Source of the DNA: CBDBND01 sp965262665
Lineage (GTDB): Bacteria > Pseudomonadota > Alphaproteobacteria > Rhodospirillales > Rhodospirillaceae
Assembly (NCBI GenBank): GCA_965262665.1
Contig: CBDHFR010000002.1
Span: 248,001 to 312,000 of the forward strand
Length of the DNA: 64,000 nucleotides
Direction of reading: 5' to 3'
Shown in pieces: positions 53,183 to 63,092 of the stretch. The notes beneath the pieces were generated by a model, which was not told where the DNA came from, made no database searches, and saw only the letters and a program-made list of their open reading frames with translations. Every line of letters begins with the position of its first letter. Positions within the stretch are counted from its first letter, which is position 1. The position numbers were made by a program, and so were the translations under genes.

Positions 53183-53527
53183 ATGGCGATGGATGTGACG
53201 ACCGAACGGCAAGACGGTGTGCTGTACGCCTGGGTGGGCGGACGCATTGACGGTTCCACTGCCGCTGAGTTAGAGGAGACCGTCAGAACCGCGATCGAAG
53301 ACAGCGACCGCGCCGTGATCATGGACTTCGGGGATCTCACCTACATCAGCAGCGCTGGACTTCGCGCCATCCTCTTAATCGCCAAGTCCCTCGGCAAGCA
53401 GAACGCGAAGTTCGCGCTCTGCTCCCTGCCTGATCCGATCCGGGAGGTCTTCGAGATAAGCGGTTTCCACAAGATCATCGCGATCCACCCGTCCAGGGCC
53501 GAGGCGCTCGCTGCACTGGACGACTGA
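53183..53527 (+). CDS. STAS-domain protein (anti-sigma factor antagonist type)
   Basis: 114 residues from ATG 53183 (GGAGACGA upstream). A single STAS domain: DGVLYAWVGGRIDGSTAAELEE, then AVIMDFGDLTYISSAGLRAIL. The Ser pair in ISSAGL is the site phosphorylated by serine kinases of the RsbW type in this family. A role in partner switching is likely. No kinase, phosphatase or sigma factor gene is beside it, so the partners are elsewhere. Confidence 0.88.
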   Translation: MAMDVTTERQDGVLYAWVGGRIDGSTAAELEETVRTAIEDSDRAVIMDFGDLTYISSAGLRAILLIAKSLGKQNAKFALCSLPDPIREVFEISGFHKIIAIHPSRAEALAALDD

Positions 53528-53674
53528 TGCCGCGGGTTTAACATCTCCGTATGGTCCACGACCAACAACCCCACCTTTCCCTTCCGAAAACCTATCCCTA
53601 TAGAATTTAGCAAGGCACAGAGGCGATTGCTTACTCAGAATGCCGGATTTGTAGAATCCACCACGAAAAACTAG

Positions 53675-54104
53675 TGGATACAGCAGGGTTGCGCCGGCGG
53701 CTTCGATGGCCTGGCGGATGCCAGCGACCTTGTGGGCGGGCAGCTTCTCGCCAATCTCAGCCAGCGTCATAGCCTTGGTCTGCGCCACCAGAGCCAGGAT
53801 AAAGGCCTCATGCGCATCCAGCTTCGAGCCAGGCGGTTGGCCCCCTGGCGGTCGGGCTCGATCGAGCCCGTCTCGCGCCAGCGCCGGTGCCAGTGGATCG
53901 CCGTCGAAGGCGCGACACGAAAACGCGCCGCGGCCCCCCGTGCAGACAGACCCCCAGTGACCGCCTCGACGACCCGCCGGCGAAGATCATTCCCGTAACA
54001 ATGCCCCATGTCTGACACCAAATCGCCTCGGGATATAGAATCATGGAGTGGGACGCTTGGGAATCCCCTTCGATTCACAATTCAGTCAAACCGCTCTAGA
54101 GCCC
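53675..54104 (-). mobile_element. IS630-family remnant, internally deleted and frameshifted
   Basis: From ATG 54009 the minus strand reads MGHCYGNDLRRRVVEAVTGG with a helix-turn-helix (ARGAAARFRVAPSTAIHWH). After RQG the frame shifts and continues as LDAHEAFILALVAQTKAMTL and AEIGEKL. It then joins directly to PAHKVAGIRQAIEAAGATLL of the C-terminal half, losing the first Asp. The end CTAGAGCGGTTTGA is at about 54104. Confidence 0.7.
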
Positions 54105-54525
54105 CGCCGGGATTTTGCCTCGGCGAGAACCCCGGCGAATTGCTCGCGGCGGGATCGGAAAGTCTGGTCGCCGGGGTGCAGGCTCCGTCCTGGCGGCGAA
54201 CCGACAGCGCATTCGGTGCCAGGGACCGCGCCCCGTCACGGCCTGGGCCACGGTGTTGAAATAGTGATGATTTTACAAATTTGCAGTCGTCCGTTAGGCT
54301 CGTCATTCGCCTGCCCGTCTTCGTGATTTATGTCTATAAATCAACATGCATGTGGCATCCTCGGCGCTTCAAGGCAGCGCAGGAAATTCCCTAAAAGAGA
54401 AAATCTTTGCTCATTTCAAGCTGGTGAGGTTTTCGGGAGGGACAGGGATTAGCGCCGCCGATGCGGCAGCCGGTGAGGAAAGTATGTGTGAGGGTTCGGG
54501 CGTTTCCGCATCGCGTGGCGGGTAT
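54105..54525. other. Gene-free interval between IS630 debris and ftsK
   Basis: No supported gene on either strand. Includes one partial copy of the 80-bp repeat end (about 54421-54446, GTGAGGTTTTCGGGAGGGAC). A decayed coding trace may exist in 54110-54260, but I recognise no family. Confidence 0.4.
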
Positions 54526-56976
<2,451 letters not shown>

Positions 56977-57059
56977 AACCATCAAGCCTGTCCCTTCGGT
57001 TTACCTTAGGGCCTCGCCGCCAACTCAATAAGATGCGGTCCAGGTGCGAAGTCTGGACC

Positions 57060-57252
57060 CGACCGTGATGCGTACGCCCGAAGACCGAGGCCTGATGTCA
57101 AAGGGCGATTTTCTCGGTGGCCAGTTGTCGCGGTCACTTGACTATGGTCAACAATGCTAAGAAGAATAATTTGACGAGCCATATCATTCCAAACGGAGCA
57201 AAAAGGATCGAACCGCCTTTTAGGCCAATGAAGTTTCCGTAAGGATAGCATG
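57060..57252 (-). pseudogene. Integrase-core transposase N-terminal remnant, copy 2
   Basis: Direct match to the remnant at 49790-49980 (shared GGTCAACAATGCTAAGAAGA and the flanks). The frame equivalent to LFFLALLT is now broken by stops (after IVK and IAL). More decayed than copy 1. Confidence 0.5.
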
Positions 57253-57425
57253 TGGTGGTTTAATCTATCGTCTTCTCTTGCGGCATCTTAAAATCTCTTT
57301 TTGCTTTCTCCGTCGGGGATGGTGGACGCTGTCCGTCGTCAAAACATTTGGGACAAATGAGCGTGTTTTCTAACGGAGGATTTAGCTCATCTTGGTTGGC
57401 AGTTAAGCCGCCTGGCGTTGATGGT

Positions 57426-58358
57426 TCAAGCGGCGGTTTTGGCCGGTGAGTTTTTGGTTTTTTGTCTCCTTTCGATGATTGCGGTGTCTCGCCCGAAGGA
57501 GGCGTCAGCGGGGGTGACGGTGCCGATACTCTCATGGTAGCGGTGGTTATTGTAGTGATCGACGCAGGCGCCGATCTGGTTTTCCAGATCACCCGGCAGG
57601 AAGTAGTTCTTAAGCAGGATGCGGTGCTTCAGCGTTTGATGCCAGCGCTCGATCTTGCCTTGGGTCTGGGGGTGATGAGGTGCGCCGCGAACATGGTCTA
57701 TTTTCAGATCCTCCAACCATTCAGCCAGATCGCCGGAGACATAAGATGAGCCGTTGTCTGAGAGCAGCCTCGGCTTGTGGACGACTTTGGTCTGATCGCA
57801 GCCTGATGCTTTCAGTGCCAGGTTCAACGTCTCCGTCACATCATCGGCCCGCATGGTGGCGCACAGCTTCCAGGCGATGATGTAGCGCGAGAAGTCGTCC
57901 AGGATAGTCGACAGATAGAACCAGCCCCAGCCGATGACCTTGAGAGAGGTGCGACGCGAGGTCTTGCCGTCGATGGCGATCACCTCGCCCGGCACACCGG
58001 TGATCGCGGCAACCCAGGCGACGAAGCACTGTTGGAACATCCGCGCATCCAGGATGGCAAGGATCGTGCCCAGTTGGTCGTGGGACGGCGTGCCATCGGA
58101 AAACGGCCGGAAGCGGCGTAGAAGATCGCGTTTCTTGTCGCCGAAACGGGCAATATCGACAATGCTGTCGGCGCCCGCCAGCACCGCCAATAGGCAAAGC
58201 AGCAGCACCTCATCAAGCGGATAGACCACTTTGCCCCGTTGGCGAGGGTCCGCAAGATCCTCAAAATGATCAAGAAAGACAACGGCTTCCGCGAATGCGC
58301 CCGAACTCTCCATCATAACCTCCCATACCGAATCGGCGGTCTTCGATAGATTCAGCAC
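57426..58358 (-). CDS. Chimaeric transposase ORF: ISAs1 N-terminus fused to IS3-type integrase core
   Basis: An open frame of 310 codons. Residues about 28-137 are ISAs1 transposase (FLDHFEDLADPRQRGKVVYP, LLRRFRPFSDGTPSHDQLG, VIAIDGKTSRRTS with Asp130). From about 138 (LKVIGWGWFYLSTILDDFSRY) to 300 it is an IS3/IS481-type integrase core with Asp201 (LLSDNGSSYVSG) and Glu237 (GKIERWHQTLK). The IS3 first Asp (TDFTY region) has been lost at the joint, and the ISAs1 Asp130 stands in its place by position only. Probably not active. The ISAs1 left end is at 58398. Confidence 0.8.
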   Translation of the reverse strand: MLNLSKTADSVWEVMMESSGAFAEAVVFLDHFEDLADPRQRGKVVYPLDEVLLLCLLAVLAGADSIVDIARFGDKKRDLLRRFRPFSDGTPSHDQLGTILAILDARMFQQCFVAWVAAITGVPGEVIAIDGKTSRRTSLKVIGWGWFYLSTILDDFSRYIIAWKLCATMRADDVTETLNLALKASGCDQTKVVHKPRLLSDNGSSYVSGDLAEWLEDLKIDHVRGAPHHPQTQGKIERWHQTLKHRILLKNYFLPGDLENQIGACVDHYNNHRYHESIGTVTPADASFGRDTAIIERRQKTKNSPAKTAA

Positions 58359-58398
58359 ATCAACACATTGTCACGCACTTTTTCACCCGATTGCCCTG
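57947..58398 (-). mobile_element. ISAs1-family 5' part, inserted in an unknown gene
   Basis: Starts CAGGGCAATCGGGTGAAA on the minus strand at 58398, the same terminus as at 45285. Contains the N-terminal third of the transposase, then joins IS3-type sequence. Insertion truncated the gene coming from 59066. Confidence 0.7.
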
Positions 58399-59066
58399 TC
58401 GTTTGGTGAAGCACTGATTGACGATTTCTTCCGCGCTACAAATCGCCGATCGGGCAGTCGCATTGGCATGAGTTTTCACGGCTTTGATGGCGGATTGCAC
58501 TTTGAGTTCTTCGAGAATCCAACGCAGAATATCCAAACGCAATTGATCAATCGTTATGGCTGCGATGTCCGGCGTTTCGCCGGTTTTCAGCTGACTTTTG
58601 ATATGCTTGGAGTAATACGTGGCTAAGCCTGCAAGCGCCGGCCGGCCAGCTTTTGATTTTCGGCCTCACCGACTTTATGTCCACAGAGTTTAAGTGCATC
58701 TGTGCGAATGCGCTTGAACACGGTCAGCAGCGGGAAAACGATCCCATTGGTTGCACCGCTCACCCCAACGTCAGACCGTTCGCCGGGAACTGGGATCGTT
58801 TCTCGAATGCAGTCCGCCAATTTAGGAAGTACGATATTGTCTAGGTCATCGCTGAATTGTTGGTCGAGATCAACCAAATCAATCGCGACCCGGCTCTTTT
58901 TGAGCAGTTGGCGTGCGTCGAGAGATTCCGTCAGCTTGGCATCAAGAAGGTTCACATTGGCGAGGCTGATTTCCTTCTCCAACTCCTTACGGGCGATAAG
59001 AACCACGTGATCCCGTGCGGTACGGAGTTTCTTTGCAGCTTCAGTGCTCGCATCCTCTTTCGTCAC
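58399..59066 (-). pseudogene. Unknown protein, frameshifted and cut by ISAs1
   Basis: The frame from ATG 59066 gives 147 residues (MTKEDASTEAAKKLRTARDH...) ending at KLAGRRLQA. Just there another frame continues with PALAGLATYYSKHIKSQLKT and runs to CFTKRQ, where the ISAs1 end begins (58398). A single one-base shift near 58640 would join them into a roughly 220-residue helical protein. I recognise no family. AT-richer than the surroundings. Confidence 0.45.
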
Positions 59067-59270
59067 AGAACCACCCGACTTCCTGTTTTTTTGCTGCGCT
59101 AGTGTATGAGTTGACGAGCGAAAACTATCTCAGATTTCATCGTGAGACCACACATTCTACTAATGGTCGTCGTTGGGCAAAAGGGTATGTGCTACGGAGT
59201 GGCTGGTGCGGAGAGCTGTGATTGTGTGATCCGGAACGACCGCCCCATTTCCCTGCGAAAGGCTTGAAAC

Positions 59271-59999
59271 ATGGCTATTTTAAGCTCCAAAGCGTTTCAA
59301 TATCCGTTGACGCCGTCCGGTAAGGCCAGCTTGCTGGATCTACCGACTGAACCGACGCACCGTGTGGCCGGCGATATGATGGTCATCGCCTATGAGGCGG
59401 ACTCCGGCTCCGTTCGTGCACTGGTTCCTAAACCCCTTGAACTGGATGGATCAGGTCTTGTTTATCTGAGAACCTACAACGCGTGGTTCTATAACGAGCA
59501 GATGGGTGAGGAACACATTTCCCCTGAGCGCATTCACTATACCGAGACTTTCTTCTGGATCCCTTGCGACCTGAATGGCGAACGCTATCATTACATGCCG
59601 TTCTCCTGGGTGAACCGCGACTGGCTGGCGACATTGGGGCGGCATCTCGGTATGCCCCACAAAATCGCCACCGTGCAAATGACTCCCTTTCATCCGGCCG
59701 ATCCGGTGTATAACGGTCCACAGCCCGACGTGCGAGTATCGGTGCGGGTAGATTGTATAGGAACAGTGCTGCGCGCCGATCTCACCTTAAAAGAGCGGAT
59801 CGATGACGACGAACCTCTGGCCTTCCGGCCCCGTGAAAATTACATCCCGAAATACTTGGGCCGGCGCTTCTTTTTTGATGTCACGACCGGAAAACCATTG
59901 GTGGACGATTTGCTCGCCCATTGGGGTGATCGACAGGAGTATGGGCCGGTCTGGTCAGGCAAAGCGTCGGTGAAAATATCCGACGCAGAAAATGAATAG
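59271..59999 (+). CDS. Acetoacetate decarboxylase-like family protein
   Basis: A 242-residue soluble protein of the acetoacetate decarboxylase (ADC) superfamily. Family traits: VIAYEADSGSVRALVPKPLEL near the start, the central YTETFFWIPCDLNGERYHYMP, and GRHLGMPHKIATV. In true ADC the Schiff-base lysine lies in a PKK-type motif; here PHK leaves one Lys at an equivalent place. Activity on acetoacetate is not certain and many relatives do aldol or dehydratase chemistry. Stands alone, 270 bp from other genes. It may relate to the same degradation theme as the left cluster. Confidence 0.8.
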   Translation: MAILSSKAFQYPLTPSGKASLLDLPTEPTHRVAGDMMVIAYEADSGSVRALVPKPLELDGSGLVYLRTYNAWFYNEQMGEEHISPERIHYTETFFWIPCDLNGERYHYMPFSWVNRDWLATLGRHLGMPHKIATVQMTPFHPADPVYNGPQPDVRVSVRVDCIGTVLRADLTLKERIDDDEPLAFRPRENYIPKYLGRRFFFDVTTGKPLVDDLLAHWGDRQEYGPVWSGKASVKISDAENE

Positions 60000-60159
60000 G
60001 TTACAGATCTAAAACCGCGGCGCATGATTGGGGGGTGGTGGTATACATTGCGCTTCGATCACGGCTCCAGTCCGCCGGAAGTAATATACAGCTATGTTTA
60101 GGAGACATATCGCTAGCTGGTTCCTTTTGGAAAGTTTCCTCGCGGATTGGAAAAGATAG

Positions 60160-60993
60160 ATGTCATCGAGCAACGTCTTATCCGTATTTGGCACGGTCGC
60201 TGCGGTCTATGCCATATTGATTCTACTTCTGTTTGTCTTCCAGGCGCGGCTAATTTATTACCCGAATGTTCCGTCCCGGAACCTCGGTCCGAGTCCAGAC
60301 AGCATTGGGCTTGCCTTTGAGTCCATCAATATCACCACCGAAGACAATGTAAGACTTCATGGGTGGTATGTGCCCGCGCGTGAACGCCGAGGTGTCGTGC
60401 TGTTTTGTCATGGCAATGCTGGCAACATTTCCCACCGGCTTGAGTCTTTGAATTTATTTAACCACCTCAGTCTTGATGTATTGATTTTTGACTACCGAGG
60501 ATACGGGCGCAGCGAGGGTAAGGTTTCTGAACAAGGCACCTACCGTGACGGTGAAGCGGTATGGCGCTACTTGACAAAGGAGCGCGGAGTCGCAAGTGAC
60601 GAGATCATTGTTTTTGGCCGCTCGCTTGGCGCAGCTATAGCCACTTATGTGGCAAGCGAACACGGCCCCGCTGGATTGATCGTTGAGAGCGGTTTTGTCT
60701 CTGTGCCTAACATGGCAGCCGAACTTTATCCCTGGCTACCGGCGCGATGGCTGACGCGCATCATCTATCCGAACAATGAGTACCTACAAAGGATTTCATC
60801 CCCCGTGCTAATCATCCACAGCCGTGACGATGAACTCATCCCGTTCAATCATGGCAGAGAACTCTTTGATTTAGCGCGCCAACCCAAGTCCTTTCTAGAA
60901 TTGCGTGGCAGCCATAACGATGGGTTTCTGATCAGCGGTCAGCATTATATCGAAGGCCTCGATAGCTTTATTACTGGATTGTTGCCACGTTAA
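60160..60993 (+). CDS. Membrane-anchored alpha/beta hydrolase (BEM46/ABHD13-like)
   Basis: 277 residues with one N-terminal membrane span (about 10-30, LSVFGTVAAVYAILILLLFV). The serine hydrolase core follows: oxyanion segment CHGNAGN (84-89), strand motif FDYRGYGRSEG, nucleophile GRSLGA with Ser155, acid in HSRDDELIPF and base His in RGSHNDGF. This order fits the ABHD13/BEM46 and S9/S33-like group. Substrate unknown. Monocistronic. The start ATG 60160 is the first that includes the span. Confidence 0.87.
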   Translation: MSSSNVLSVFGTVAAVYAILILLLFVFQARLIYYPNVPSRNLGPSPDSIGLAFESINITTEDNVRLHGWYVPARERRGVVLFCHGNAGNISHRLESLNLFNHLSLDVLIFDYRGYGRSEGKVSEQGTYRDGEAVWRYLTKERGVASDEIIVFGRSLGAAIATYVASEHGPAGLIVESGFVSVPNMAAELYPWLPARWLTRIIYPNNEYLQRISSPVLIIHSRDDELIPFNHGRELFDLARQPKSFLELRGSHNDGFLISGQHYIEGLDSFITGLLPR

Positions 60994-61118
60994 ATCAGGG
61001 CATCGGTATAAAGAGGACAGCACTGCGTTCGACCAAAAAATGTTTAGTGAGCCAAGGCCCATTAATGTCAAAAACGATTGTGCGTTTCCAATCACCATAA
61101 CACCTGACACACGTTATT

Positions 61119-61637
61119 CTATTTCCCCGGCGGTGGCCGCAAAGGCAATTCCTTGTCTAAATCGTCAACGGTAACTTGAAGCAGCATGCAGACTTTTTTC
61201 TTTGTCTTGGCGACACATCGGTTTGTATGACCGAGCCCCGTCCAATCTTCTGCCAGTGCCACCATTCCAGGCTTTAAATGATATTCCTTTCCGTCGCCCG
61301 TAGTCAGAATCTGGGTGCCTTGCATGTAAATGAGCAGGTTTTTGTGTCCTGCATAGTGCCAGGTGTTTTCCTCGCCGTCGGGCCAATAGCCGATAGTAAA
61401 TTTCTGCACCGGGCGGTCGAAATAAGTCATGAGGTCGTATGGCGTGCGCGCCGCCGGCACAGGCATTTCCTCGATATAGGTCTTACCGTCCGAGGCCGAA
61501 TACATGTGATACATGACCAGTATTTCGCCGAAATCTTCCATCAGGCTGTCGGCTTCCGCTCGTACCGGTGCCGTTCCCGCCACATAGACAACGGCCGTAA
61601 TCGTGAACGTAACTGCCTTAATCAGAAAACCTTTCAT
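61119..61637 (-). CDS. Exported cupin-domain protein
   Basis: 172 residues with a Sec signal (about 1-27, GTAPVRA). A single cupin fold is seen in the middle (YWPDGEENTWHYAGHKNLLIYMQ and LKPGMVALAEDW); metal-binding His/Glu occur as HYAGHKN and GHTNR. Probably a small periplasmic enzyme or binding protein. Reads away from the hydrolase and next to the DUF1838 pseudogene in divergent orientation (131 bp). Confidence 0.75.
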   Translation of the reverse strand: MKGFLIKAVTFTITAVVYVAGTAPVRAEADSLMEDFGEILVMYHMYSASDGKTYIEEMPVPAARTPYDLMTYFDRPVQKFTIGYWPDGEENTWHYAGHKNLLIYMQGTQILTTGDGKEYHLKPGMVALAEDWTGLGHTNRCVAKTKKKVCMLLQVTVDDLDKELPLRPPPGK

Positions 61638-61768
61638 CGATCTATCCCTTTATTAATCTGCGCACATCTCATCCGAACACACGCCTCTGCCTAAAAGCAT
61701 TGTAGACTTGGGCGTTCATTGCAACGATCAAACGGAAAAGACGTCACGACTGGGCGAGGGAGGCACTT

Positions 61769-62625
61769 ATGAACGAGAATAAGACTATAGGACCGGCGCG
61801 GCGCGATCTGCTGACCAACGCGGGATTGCTCGCATCGGCTATGGCCCTCCTGGCCGGAACGGACGCCGCGGCACAGCAGAACAGCGCCCCCAATGCATCG
61901 GCCGGGGTAGACTATGCGCGCCTCCGCGCCAGCCTGGACGGCCGTCCGGCCTATTGGCTGTCCCGCGGGGTCAAGTACGCCTTGTCCGATTTCGAGATCA
62001 TGCCGATCCACGGCTTCAACATGCTTGAGGGCATCTCCTGCACGCCACAACCGGATGGGGGCACCTGTTCCGCATCTTTGAAGCACCCTATGCCTCTGAC
62101 TTAGACGCAGGTGAAGTTATCAACATGTTCACCAATCCCCTCACCGGTGCCGCGGTGCCCATTCCTCATGTTCAACCTCTCAGCCTGCTTTATGCGGTGG
62201 ACCGGAAGGGTAATCTCACCATCCCACCCGGCGACCCCCGGCTCGGCGCGGTGGAGTACAGCGGTTTTGTGCAGGCCCGTCGCAGCTTTTCATCCGACGT
62301 CCTGACAGAGGAGCGCTTCGTCACGCGCAGTCCGGCACCGGCCGGTACATTGGAGAAACCGGTCTTGACCGAACTGATTAATTACACCGGTGCGGCTTCA
62401 TCCTTGAGCGAAAACAGTGATCGGTTTGCCCAAGCACGCAAGAGCATCGTGGTCTTCCGCGACGGTCTTGATGGTCCAAATGTTGGCGGTGCTCCACCGA
62501 TGCTTCTCGCCTTATACGAGGGTCTCAAGTTTCTCTCCTTTGACGAAGCCGTACAGGAAACCGGCGAGACACAGATGGAACGCACCCACCCAGGCTTCCT
62601 GGACCGACTTTCCAGGGTTGCGTGA
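61769..62625 (+). pseudogene. DUF1838 family protein, split by a frameshift in a G run
   Basis: The first frame (61769-62104) starts MNENKTIGPARRDLLTNAGLLA, a Tat-type signal, and ends early. After the run of five G at 62057-62061 the other frame continues with HLFRIFEAPYASDLDAGEVINMFTNPLTGAAV, the family block found also in the gene at 16014, to the end at 62625. Adding one G restores a protein of about 285 residues. This may be a true pseudogene, phase variation or a sequencing error in a homopolymer. A separate start at 62125 is internal and unlikely. Confidence 0.75.
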
Positions 62626-62646
62626 CAATTTGTATTTCAAAAGAAA

Positions 62647-62722
62647 TGGTGCCCAGGGGCGGAATCGAACCACCGACACGCGGATTTTCAGTCCACTGCT
62701 CTACCAACTGAGCTACCTGGGC
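62647..62722 (-). tRNA. tRNA-Phe (anticodon GAA)
   Basis: The minus strand folds into a cloverleaf: acceptor GCCCAGG with its partner, D-arm GCTCAGTTGGTAGAGC, anticodon loop CTGAAAA with anticodon GAA, T-arm GGTTCGATTCC. The CCA end is encoded (62647-62649). Length 76 nt. Such genes are common integration sites, but no integrase borders it. Confidence 0.97.
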
Positions 62723-62818
62723 GTACCCCGAGAAAGCCACTCTGGGCTTGGGTAGGCGGCTTTATAAAAGAGAGTCCAGACCCTGTCCAGCACACCGCTT
62801 GAGCGTTGAATAACCGAA

Positions 62819-63058
62819 TTACGGCTCCTGCTCCTCTTCGGATTGGGAATCAAGTGAAGCGCTGTCGGGCTCTTCACGGGTCGGTATGCGGTATTTTCCA
62901 GTGAGCCATCCAGCGAGATCCAGGTTGGAGCAGCGTTCCGAGCAAAAAGGCCGGAAACGGGGCAACACCGGCTGGCCACAGCGGACACATTTTCCCGCTG
63001 TTACTCGCACCCCATCGGGACGGTCGTGGTCAGTGTTTTCAGCCAGCTTGTCGGTCAT
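62819..63058 (-). CDS. yacG: DNA gyrase inhibitor YacG (zinc protein)
   Basis: 79 residues from ATG 63058 (MTDKLAENTD); a longer frame to 63127 overlaps the next gene and lacks support. The zinc site is C24-x2-C27 and C39-x3-C43 (CVRCGQP, FCSERCSNLDLAGWL), followed by TGKYRIP, the YacG signature. E. coli YacG binds GyrB and blocks DNA binding. The acidic tail (DSQSEEEQEP) is species-specific. It follows the RNase E/G gene by 34 bp, a common alphaproteobacterial order. Confidence 0.92.
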   Translation of the reverse strand: MTDKLAENTDHDRPDGVRVTAGKCVRCGQPVLPRFRPFCSERCSNLDLAGWLTGKYRIPTREEPDSASLDSQSEEEQEP

Positions 63059-63092
63059 AAGTCGGTCTCTTGTCCCAAGTCCCTGTCCCAAG

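Noticed and set aside
57006..57251. An 81-codon gene near ftsK (MLSLRKLHWPKRRF...)
   Set aside because: It is an out-of-frame reading of the decayed transposase remnant that also occurs at 49790.
62647..62722. tRNA-Phe as an attachment site for an adjacent island
   Set aside because: No integrase or partial tRNA duplicate was found within several kilobases.
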